A DNA stretch of 64,000 nt from Pyrenophora tritici-repentis (taxonomy: Eukaryota > Ascomycota > Dothideomycetes > Pleosporales > Pleosporaceae): contig NC_089396.1 of NCBI RefSeq assembly GCF_003171515.1, forward strand, positions 186,001 to 250,000. The letters are read 5' to 3'. A model generated the notes under the pieces. That model worked only from the letters and a program-made list of their open reading frames with translations. It ran no database searches and had not been told where the DNA came from. Position numbers and translations under genes: made by a program. Positions 19,516 to 28,982 of this stretch are shown one piece after another; the first letter of the stretch is position 1, and each line of letters begins with the position of its first letter.

Positions 19516-20160
19516 ATGTCTGATACCTCCGAACTCATCGTCGAATACGCATACAACAACATCGCAACATGGTACTTACAATAGGTCTCGCAGCAAAGCT
19601 CGCCACGAGAGCGATACACACAAACGCTCCTCAAGAAACTCCCACCTTCTCCCCACATCCTAGAACTCGGTTGCGGCCCCGGCATCCCCACCCTACGATC
19701 CCTCCTCGACCAAGGCGCCCACGTAGTCGCAAACGACATCTCAACCGCACACATCCAAATGGCCCACCGCTCCTGTCCAGAAGCCAAACTCCTCATAGGC
19801 GACATGACAGCCCTGAATTTCGCCCCATCGACCTTCCACGGCGCAATCGGTTTCTATACGCTTTTCCACCTCCCCCGCTCTAAGCTCCGCGGCATGCTCA
19901 CCAAGATCCATACGTGGCTGAAACCTGGTGGCGTTTTCGCCTTCAACCTCGCGACTATTGACGAGGAGGAAATTCATGGCGAGGTTTTGGGTTATGGGAT
20001 GTTTTGGAGTGGTTATGGTGTTGGGCATAGTCGGAGGCTGGTTGAGGAGGTCGGGTTCGAGGTTTTGCTGGGCGAGGTGGTGAAGGCGGGGGAGGGGCGG
20101 TTGGAGGAGTGGGATCAGGATTTGAGGCGGAGATTTTGTGGGTGGTGGTGGGGTAGATGA
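19516..20160 (+). pseudogene. SAM-dependent methyltransferase with one in-frame stop
   Basis: The frame runs from ATG 19516 to TGA 20160 (214 residues) with one break, TAG at 19582-19584 (codon 23). Downstream is a class I methyltransferase: motif I HILELGCGPGIPTLRSLL, acidic loop VVANDIS, LLIGDMTALNF, GFYTLFHLPRSKLRGML, and WLKPGGVFAFNLA. Relatives usually have an aromatic residue after ATWYLQ, so TGG to TAG is the likely change. A 13-bp GT..AG segment there is too short to be an intron. A shortened protein from Met at 19759 would lack motif I. Substrate unknown. Strain polymorphism or sequencing error must be excluded. Confidence 0.7.
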
Positions 20161-20949
20161 TGTGGGTACTAGAGAGCTGGGGGGTAGGCTTCTTCTGCTG
20201 TGAATCTGGGCGGAGGATAAGGGTGCGTTATTCGTTTTGCTGGGTTAATGGTGGGGTGGTTGGTTATAAAATCTGGCTTTGATCATTCGTGAGTGGTATA
20301 GATATTTGGATTTAATTTCATCGGTGTTCGATGTTTTGCGACTAGTCTGCTTAATCATAACCCCCCTGACGTTTTCTCTATATCTTCTTACACATTATCA
20401 CTTTCTCGTTTGATATCGAAGTGCCGATTAGTGCAACGTTTATTAGACACAGCAGAGATGGCGAGGTATCGCTGATGGGACGTCAAATGCATTTCTCAGT
20501 AGAGTTTAAAATGTGTTTGATTATATCCTAGAGAAGTGAGACGTTGTGGAGAATTGAACGTCATACGATGGTCCTGGGTTTGATGGTTGAATACTTAAAT
20601 ATAGTATAGAGGTGCTTGTTGATGTTTTTGGGGGGTGTGGTCGAGATGAAGACGGTGAGAGAAGGATTGCGCGTATGGATGCATAGTTTATAGCTTGTTA
20701 CTCGGCGACGGCCACGGAAGATAGTGTTACCCTTATGGATAGGACATAGCTGATGTATTTGCGTGTATGGTAAACTGCTCATCTCATATCCGACCGCAAT
20801 TTCTTTAAACGCCCCGTAAAGTCCATTCCTCGCAATCGCTGCTTAACCGATCTATAGTATCTAGGTAGCTGACAACTGCTCCAAGTCGTATTCTGGCTCC
20901 CAGACATTTGCATAAGCATCCTGTCCCAATGAGAAGTTTTGCCACATGC
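20161..20949. other. Intergenic, no gene seen
   Basis: 789 bases between two convergent genes. AT-richer than its surroundings. The one longer frame (20561-20782, minus) has no recognisable content. Confidence 0.45.
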
Positions 20950-22876
20950 TCAGCCCCATTCCATCTCATCATCTGGAGCGAATTTTCCAATAGCCCAATT
21001 TGTTTCTGGATCGTAATCCAAAATTCCCGCGCACGGCTCCGTGGCTCGGAGAATAGCTCTCGTGACGGGTACAGCTACGACTCCACTCCTGCCGAAAGTA
21101 TCGGTCTGGAAGCCTCTAATATAGCAGGACTGTGGAATATAGGTTATTACAGCATCTCCCTCGTGTTCGTTCAGCATATAGCAACGGATGACCAAAGAAT
21201 TGAGTTTTGGACACCACCCGCGCTCATGTAGATACGCAAAGAAGGCGTTGGCCCATTTTTGTGTTTGGAAAGCCCAGGCTTTCTTATCATCTTCGAACTG
21301 TTCATATGGACGAGGTTCATCCTCCAGTATGTAGTTTGATTGTCGCAAATGAAGTATGCGTAAATCAGGGGCTCGCCGTAGAGCACTCTGCCTTGTGTTA
21401 GTCATTTCTGCTGCGCTCGAGAAATACGCGTACCCACCATAAATCTATCATCCACTGTTATATGTTGGACTCTACCACCTCGATGATATGGCTGAAGATG
21501 TAGCTCTGGCAGTTGAAATCCGAATGCCTGAAGCTTGGGGCAGTGATTGAGCAGCTTCTCAAATTCAAAGAGTTCCCAATCTGCTAATTCATGCTTGTTC
21601 ATCTCTGTAGTTCGTCCAATAACGGACGCGTGACTGCTGAAGGATACCAAATTCGGTGCACTCGGATGTAGGAAACTGATAACTATGGACGGGCGATCAA
21701 ATATCCAACTCAAATGCAGACTTTCCAGAATTGGAGAGCATAGAATTGCGTTCAAGAAGTCCATAGCTTTCTCAAGGGTTTCGGTGGAGACAGGTGTATT
21801 CTCTTGCGTGATGTCCTGTAAGGCAAAATGCTTTAATTTCAGCGACTTCGTGTCCACCACTTTTGCCATGTCAACGAGGAAACAGTGCGAACCTTTACAA
21901 CTGAGAAGGCTGAGCCGGGAAAGCTGGCCAACATCCACAAGGTTGCAAAGCCTGTCATACATAGTAGACAGGTCAAAGTGTCGTAGGGTCAGAGATTTGA
22001 CATTAGCTAAATGTCCAGGATTCTTCAGTGCATTATACATGTCGATAGAAAATTCCTCGATCGGGTATATAGTCAGTGCGCAGCCTATGGACAAGGATTC
22101 CAGTGTGTCATTTAGTGATTCAAGGGCTTTTACTAGACGCACGATGGGTTCCCGACTGCCGCACAGTAAATCAAAAGTACGCAGCCTTGGCCTTTGTCTC
22201 AGCCATGGCCACAGATAAAAGCAAGTCTTGATGGTATTTTGGTAGTTTTCCATGTTGGGGTGACGTCCCTGTAGTAGTGACATCGTGCTGTCTGATTGAT
22301 GCCGGCTCCCAATAAAGCTTGACGCAAAAGTCAGCTTGTTGGAGTCACAGAAATTTTGATGCATACCGATATGTTGTGAGTTGCGTGGATCTGGCGAAGA
22401 ATTGTAATATAGTATCCATTGCATGATCTTTCACCGCACCTGTTACTGGCATCCCATGATTACTAACAGGAAAGTATGGGGCGTTTGGGAAGGCGAAGGA
22501 ACCGGCCAAATTGCAAATGGCTTCTTCAGGTGTTTCTTCATCTTCAAAGATGAGGGTTCTGGTGTTGCCCAAATGTACACCAGCGCCGCATCCAACGCTT
22601 TGAAAAAAGGCGTCCACTCTAGGCGTGTTCCATAATGGGATGCGGACTGTATCATACAAGTATGGCGTTGCGAGGACACGCAGTGATTTTGAAGTCAGAC
22701 AGAGAGCCTTGAGATCAGACATTGACACAAGCTGCAGCAGATTCAGCTGAGAGTCATGATGGGCAAGCGTGTACACTTACGCGCTCTATGATAGAGAGCC
22801 AGATATCATTCGGCAGCTCGACCCCGAGGGGAGTGCGCTTGTTGGAATAGGAGACGTCCATGCTATCGTCGGCCAT
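20950..22876 (-). CDS. F-box protein, four exons (592 aa)
   Basis: Exons on the minus strand: 22876-22781, 22731-22367, 22317-21438 and 21387-20950. Joining exons 1 and 2 gives a good F-box (LGVELPNDIWLSIIERLVSM, then SDLKALCLTSKSLRVLATPYLY). Introns are 49, 49 and 50 bp. A different acceptor for intron 1 would make it only 34 bp, which I consider too short. The remainder has LRR-like strands (VKSLTLRHFDLS, LSRLSLLSC, LKHFALQDI, LESLHLSWIF). Probable SCF substrate adaptor; target unknown. It is not a close paralogue of the 2566-5852 pair. The start region is shared with the divergent monooxygenase gene. Confidence 0.75.
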
Positions 22877-23192
22877 GGGCCGTGCACGATGGGTGGTGTT
22901 GTCTCAGGTGCACGATGGTTGTTGCCCGCAGATGGGGTTGCTGGGTTACAGTAGCGTCGGGCTCGCTAAATCCTCGCTCCGACGCTGACTGATAGTGCGG
23001 AAACTCTTTATCGTAACTTACTATGAATTGCTTATTCGACAACGACGTCTTAGTAATCGCACGGCGTTTGGTCTGGCCCAAGTTTTGGTGGGCGCGACGG
23101 TTGACAGCGTGCAGGACGCCTTCTTCATCATATAACTCAATCGCCGCCATGTCGAGAGCCATGCAACCCATCGCACCTTCACCACACCCGCC
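22877..23192. promoter_or_regulatory. Divergent promoter: F-box gene / FAD monooxygenase
   Basis: 316 bases between two start codons pointing away from each other. No clear operator motif seen. Confidence 0.4.
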
Positions 23193-24422
23193 ATGACTAC
23201 CCCAAAGCCAGTTCTCATTTCCGGCGCCGGCCTCGCCTCTCTCCTCCTCGCCCGCTCGCTGCACCGCTCTAAGATCCCCTTCCTTGTCTTTGAGCGGGAC
23301 GCGTCTATTGTGTTCCGCGCTCAGGGCTATCGCCTCCGCCTCTCCGTCCAGGGCCTTGATGCAATTGAACATGTGCTTGGCCCCACGGGTTTCCAGAAGT
23401 TCTATGATGCTTGTGGCAAAACTGGCGGTGCCGGCTTTTCGGCCATTGACCCGCTAACGGGCGAAACACTGGGTACCGACACGCCGAGCGTGAAGAGCGA
23501 GACTCTTACAAGCAGAGAAGGCAAGGTTGTGGGCATCTCGCGTGGTGATATGCGTAAGCTGTTCATGGACGGTCTGGAAGACAAGGTCCACTGGAACCAC
23601 CAGGTCAAAGCATATGAGAGGACTGAAGACGGCGTGCGGCTAGTCTTTGCAGACGGTAGCAAGAGCGAAGAGGGCTCCATGCTCGTTGGGGGCGAGGGCG
23701 TCAAGAGCGCAGTAGCGGGGCAGCTCTCCAACGGCGCTATCAAGGTCTATGATCTCGGCTCAAGAGGTATACACGGTCAGGCGTCCACGACCGCTTTCAA
23801 GAACTTGGGCGAGGGCGTCTTCCGCATGGTTGACGACACTTCCCAGCCAAACGGTGGCAAGGTCTTTCTCATCACTAACGTTCGCGCTGACGACATGGAC
23901 AACCCCGATATCCAATTCGGCTGGACCATGATCGGCTCACCAGGCGTCATCAAGGCACCCAACGACAACTACACCATCACAGGCTCGCCCGCCGCGCAGA
24001 TAGCCAAGTCGCTCACCGCCCAATGGCATGAGCGTGTTAAGCCGTTGTTTGACAACATGGACGAGGCCGAAGCTGCATTTTGGAAGATCACTTGTTCATC
24101 GCCCAAGGGAGTGCCTGAGTGGCCCAACGACCCTCGCGTCACCTTGGTAGGCGACGCTGTACATGCCATGACACCTGCAGGCGGCAATGGTGCCAACACG
24201 GCCGTTCGTGATTCAGCCTTGCTCGGACGTCTGATGGCAGAAGCTTGGGAACGAGGCCATGGGCAGCATTGGTCAGGTGTGACTGAGGCCTTTGAAAAGG
24301 AGATGCGCATTTACGCAAGCGAGGCTGTCAAGGCCAGCTATGGTCATGCTGTAGGACAGTTCGGGCTTGAGGGTGATCTAGAGGATAAGCCCACGCTCAA
24401 CGAGTATATAACACCAAACTGA
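23193..24422 (+). CDS. FAD-dependent monooxygenase (salicylate-hydroxylase-like)
   Basis: Intronless, 409 aa. The Rossmann FAD motif is at residues 7-20 (VLISGAGLASLLLARSL), and FERD follows at the end of the second strand. The GD motif of aromatic hydroxylases is present as VTLVGDAVHAMTPAGGNGANTA near residues 318-337, which contacts the FAD pyrophosphate and ribose. The family uses NAD(P)H and O2 to hydroxylate aromatic or other small ring compounds. No membrane segment is evident. It lies next to a Zn2Cys6 regulator, an MFS permease and a GH31 enzyme, suggesting but not proving a small catabolic or secondary-metabolite cluster. Confidence 0.85.
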   Translation: MTTPKPVLISGAGLASLLLARSLHRSKIPFLVFERDASIVFRAQGYRLRLSVQGLDAIEHVLGPTGFQKFYDACGKTGGAGFSAIDPLTGETLGTDTPSVKSETLTSREGKVVGISRGDMRKLFMDGLEDKVHWNHQVKAYERTEDGVRLVFADGSKSEEGSMLVGGEGVKSAVAGQLSNGAIKVYDLGSRGIHGQASTTAFKNLGEGVFRMVDDTSQPNGGKVFLITNVRADDMDNPDIQFGWTMIGSPGVIKAPNDNYTITGSPAAQIAKSLTAQWHERVKPLFDNMDEAEAAFWKITCSSPKGVPEWPNDPRVTLVGDAVHAMTPAGGNGANTAVRDSALLGRLMAEAWERGHGQHWSGVTEAFEKEMRIYASEAVKASYGHAVGQFGLEGDLEDKPTLNEYITPN

Positions 24423-24706
24423 GGTAGATGTCGATACATGTACATGTGCAAATCAACACCACCTCTACATCAGTCTGTTTGGGTCTTGCGCGGTGTACTC
24501 GCACATGCCTGGGCTTCTCGACGAATGCTAGACTTTTCCAGAAAGTCTCGACTGCATGCTAACGTCTATTGATACTAGCCCACATGAGTCGTCTTCTCCC
24601 GGTGCCGAGAGAATGGAACGACGCTTCCCCGCATTGCCGACTAGGCCCACCCCCAGCTTCAAAACTCGCAGCCCCCGCGCCTCGTACATGTCGTGCGAGA
24701 TTACCG

Positions 24707-26766
24707 ATGGATCCACTCTCTTCACCACGACCACGCAAACGCCGCGCTATCAACGCCTGTGTCAATTGCCGCACATCCAAAGTACGCTGCGATGGGCATC
24801 GCCCTTGCCAGCGATGCGATAGGAATGGCTCTGCTTGTCAGTACTATGACGCTGTCAAGGATGAAAATATCATGCGCATCGAGAAGCTCGAGGCCGAAGT
24901 GGCGATCCTGCGAGACCAAATGCAGATGCCGACACGACAACTGCAGTGCCGCAATCATAGCGTAAGTCGGAAAACTAGGACGAGCTGAACAGCTATACAT
25001 AATCTTCACGTACCGTCTTGAATAATTTGGTGTTCCCCGCTGTTTAGCACCTTCATCGAATATCCTTCGCAGTTACTAACACTAGTGTTGTAGTCCCCGA
25101 TGGAAAACAGCAATGTGAGTGTCACAGAAGTAACGCCTCGTTCCCAGCCAGAGCGCATGGTGGCTGCCAGTGCTGTTGATGCAGGCTTTATAACATGGGA
25201 GCAAGCGACGCATTGGTTTCAAAGGTAACTCCGTCAAATCTAACCGATCGCTCATCATACTGACATGTGTAGCTTCTTCTCAGGCAGTGTATGGCCTTTC
25301 CTCAACGTCGAGCGACCTAGGCTAAATGACACAGCAATACCTCGTGCCAATATTCTGTGAAAGGCACGACAGCGTCACATCAGTATCGTCGCGAAGCGCC
25401 ATCCTTTTCGATGCAATAGTCAGCATCGGCTGTCGAGCTGACGAAGGTTTTAACACAACCATTTATCGCCAACTTCAGGCTCGAGTGCGCGACCACATCA
25501 CCCATCTCATCATCAACACTAGCGTCCCTACGATTGAGGATATCCAGGCCGTAACCCTGGTGGCTGCATATTCTGAAAATGGCTTTGTCTTGATTGCCAT
25601 GGCACTTCGATTTGCTATGCAACTTGGATTACCTCATGCTGTCGATCGGCTAATTGGGAAAGGCCATGCTAGATCAAGAGCCATTTCCAGCGATGAGAGG
25701 GAGCTTTATAGGCTATGCAGAGTCTGGCATGGCATTTGCAACCTTGAACTTTTGTCAGTCGTACTCTATACATGAGAGAAAAGCATGCTAACGTGAATCC
25801 AGTTTCTCGCTCGATGGCGGAAAACTTCCTGGCTTGACCCTTCAGATCTCACCACGGAAGATCAGAAGCCTCCTAGCCCATCCGGAGCGTACATCAGTGG
25901 ACATCCGCCTGCTCTCCCAAGTAGAGCTCAACATCATCCGTACTGAAGCGTATACCAAGATCATGGGCCGGAACAGCGACTTTCTGTCTCAACAAAGCGA
26001 AGAACAGCTGCGGATTGCGGTGGATGAAGCGAGTGTTGAGCTATCGCTATGGCTCGAAGAATGGAGAAGCATTGTTTCGACCGAGCCCATATCGCAGAGA
26101 CGAGGACTTGCCTTGCAGAATCTCCAGATCCAACATGAATGGGCTATGATGACTTTATACCTCAAAGCCGTGGCGTCCTCTGGTATCGAAAATATCGCCT
26201 TCATGACTGACTTCCAGCGAGACTTCATCTGTAGAGCTAAGGAGGCAGCAAGCCGCCATTTGCACTACATGCTACAGTCATCTTCTTCGGCATCGCCAAT
26301 CTCGTCTCCGGCATCGACCACACAAACCACTGCATCCACCTACCTGAGCACGTTTCGCTGGACACTAGACTATGTCTGGGCAAAATGTGCCGTCTCTGTT
26401 CTCCTCGTTCTCAAACTAGCCATACTTCTCCGCGACCCGGTTCCTGCAGTCATGGTCCTACTCCGCGACGCGCACAGGGTGCTTGAGGAACTCAAGACCG
26501 TCACCGTCGGCCACATTGCCTATTTCCAGATCCTCCAGACGAGTATCGAGAAGTGTGAGGCTGCTTTGAGGGAGTATGCTGCTGAGCAGGATCCGAGTTT
26601 AGGCCCTGAAAGCGCACCGAGCAGAAATGGAAGCCTTGCTGAGACGGAGTTCCAGGGCTATGTGCCCAGTGAGTTTGTGTTTGAGTGGGACTTTCCAGGG
26701 CTAAATTTGAAGCACATGCCGCTTGGATGGCAGGATCTGTTTGTCAATATCGATAACTTGTTCTGA
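24707..26766 (+). CDS. Zn2Cys6 transcription factor
   Basis: Five exons: 24707-24961, 25094-25224, 25273-25288, 25335-25753 and 25803-26766, giving 594 aa. The binuclear zinc cluster is at residues about 17-46 (ACVNCRTSKVRCDGHRPCQR, then CDRNGSAC), followed by a heptad stretch (IMRIEKLEAEVAILRDQMQM) for dimerisation. The 16-base third exon is supported by phase and by the reading FFSGS + QYLVPIFCERHDS. The middle region (FDAIVSIGCRADEGF, FSLDGGKLPG) is the fungal-specific activation/regulatory domain. It is a nuclear DNA-binding regulator, probably of CGG-type sites. Its neighbours (monooxygenase upstream, permease and GH31 downstream) are its natural candidate targets. Confidence 0.8.
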
Positions 26767-26905
26767 TACCACAATCTTTTCCGAAGAAAGCACTGGATGC
26801 ACGCCGCAGGTTTAATACATGGAGATGCTTGACTTGGTGTGGGAATCTGATGTCGTCGCTTCTATTCCAAATTCGTTCCGCTGAACGCAAACGTCTAACT
26901 ATGAA

Positions 26906-28627
26906 CTAATACACATAGATGAAATCCTCATTCTTTATATCGGTCACATCATCAAATGCCTTATCACCAATCCCGCTCGTCTGGTTCTCATGCTCTTCCG
27001 CATCGCCTTCTCGCGAGGCCCCCATACTCGTGTCAATCACGACGGCCGACTTGCCCATGCTCTCTCGTGTCGCAGCATGTTTTCGGTTCATGAGCTTGAT
27101 CCAAACCATGGCAAGCAAAATGAGAACGATGAGGGCGACGAAGAGGGCTAGGTTTGCGCGCAGACCTTTACGATAATACGGCTTCTCGGAGGGCTTGAAG
27201 AGTTGGGGACCGATGATGTTGCCTGAGCTGGCGCCTACGAAGAGGATGGATGTTGTGACCTTGCGCTTTGTGTCGCCGCCGGTGTTTTGGCCTGACCATG
27301 AGTAGATCAATGGCGAGATTCCGGGATAAAAGCTGGTGACTAGAACATGTTAGTTGACGTTCTCATTGGTACATGTAAGCAACTTACGGTAGTAGCCAAA
27401 GAGCAGCACGCCGCGGTGAGAGGGGCCGCGTCCGACAACCATGAGGATGATAATGCCGACAATGGGCGGAATGCACAGCAGAATCAGAACCGGCGACTTC
27501 TTCTTCAACCACGTCGCCAGCCAAGCGCCACCAATAGTCGCAACAATCTGTACAAGGCCAAATGGCATGTTAAACAGAATTGTCTGGAACTGACCAAAGC
27601 CAAAACTCTGGATGATCAAGGGGCCGAAAGCTGAGATTCCACCGCTCGGGATGCTGATCGCCATCAACATGCAGAACCACAGCCAAGTCTTTGGGTCGGT
27701 AAATGCTTCGAGCACATGGTCCCACTTCCACACACGCGATGCGACACCCATTTGGTTCATACGGAGTCGCTCGACAGCAACCAGCCGCTCGTGTTCGGTG
27801 AAGAACTTTGCTTCCATGGGCGAGTCCGGCATGAAGATGTAGACGAAGACTGACACGACGATTGTGAGAAGACCGCAGAAGAGGAAGATGATCTGGTACG
27901 AGTGTAACAGGTTCGAGTTGATGTGTCCGAGACCGTAGCATAGCAAGCTGCCGAGGATGTTCACGATACCCAGCATGGCGTACCAGGCTGCGTTTCGGTT
28001 GGTTTGCTCGCCACGCTTGTACCACATCTGAACGACGGCTATGAAAGCAGGTGCTTGTCATCGTTAGTACACTGCATGCTTTCAATTGAGGTGGGAGTGT
28101 GACTTACCAATTGCAGCTTCAAAAGCACCCAGCAAGAATCGCGTTACCATCAGCCCAGTAAAGTCCTTTGCAGCAGCCATGCCGCACAGGATACATCCCC
28201 AAGTAAGCACCATAACGCCCATGAATTTTCCCATGCGCAGCTTGACTAGCAGCACGGCCACGAGGGGCTGCGCTACCAATTGTGCAATGTATACAATACT
28301 TCCCAGCCAGGAGTACTGTTGGGACTTTGGGTCGAGGTTCGCATCTTCGATCAATCCAAACACGGAAGCGTACGATAGGGTAGTTTTATCGAGCGATTGG
28401 AGAAAGTAGACGCTAAGGAGAATGGGAAGAATGACAAGGTCGATCTTCTTCAGAACTCGTGCGTTCTCAGCTTCGGTTACGATGATGCGTTCGTTCGAGG
28501 CAAGTAATGCGGCGGCTTTATCCTTGCCCTTTCCACCGGAATTGTCAACGTGCTTGTGGATAGACTCTGTGGTTTCGACTTGAGGTTTGCTGACGTCGAT
28601 TGTAGTAGTCTCTGGCTTTTGAGACAT
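26906..28627 (-). CDS. MFS permease, Dal5/allantoate (anion:cation symporter) type
   Basis: Exons on the minus strand: 28627-28108, 28038-27388 and 27339-26906, giving 534 aa. After an 80-residue soluble N-terminus there are about 12 membrane segments. Marks of this branch include KKIDLVILPILLSVYFLQSL, DKTTLSYASVFGL, GKFMGVMVLTWGCILCGMAA, RFLLGAFEAAI and the central MWYKRGEQTNRNAAWYAML. The C-terminal tail is acidic. Such plasma-membrane permeases import organic anions, vitamins, ureides or peptides with protons; the substrate cannot be told. Exon joins keep phase (ATT G | CC GTC; TAC C | TC ACC). It is divergent from the GH31 gene, so a joint uptake/hydrolysis function is possible. Confidence 0.85.
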
Positions 28628-28982
28628 GGTGGAGAAAACGATGGGAAATGTTCCCCAGAAAATCTTGATAGTGGTGGCCCCAGAAGTGGATTTGGCCGAC
28701 AACACTTATACTACCACCCCATGGGGACCCCAGACGGCGATCCTAACTCGTTGTGGGTTGGCGGAGGGCTGGTGCCGGCCGAGGATGCCGAAGGCTAATG
28801 TTGCGGGGGCTCGTCTCGAGCATGTCACGAGCCTTGACACGAAGGATACGGTTCCTTCAGCAGGTGACTCATGGGAGCTTCGTGCGAGAGTCGTATCCAA
28901 GTTTACGACTATAAGTATACCTCTTTCTGGTTATGATAATTGGCGAGATAGAGCTTGTCCACGATTGAAAGCAGGTTTCATC
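28628..28982. promoter_or_regulatory. Divergent promoter: MFS permease / GH31
   Basis: 355 bases between the permease ATG (28627, minus) and the GH31 ATG (28983). The GH31 frame happens to stay open upstream to 28626, but that part overlaps the permease start and does not look like protein. Confidence 0.45.

Noticed and set aside
19570..19584. Tiny GT..AG segment that would remove the stop in the methyltransferase
   Set aside because: Only 13 bases, far below the minimum for a spliceosomal intron.
22747..22780. 34-bp first intron in the four-exon F-box gene
   Set aside because: Too short; the acceptor 15 bases on gives a 49-bp intron and a better F-box reading.
28626..28982. N-terminal extension of the GH31 frame to 28626
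   Set aside because: Overlaps the start of the divergent permease gene and lacks protein-like content; the Met at 28983 is a better start.
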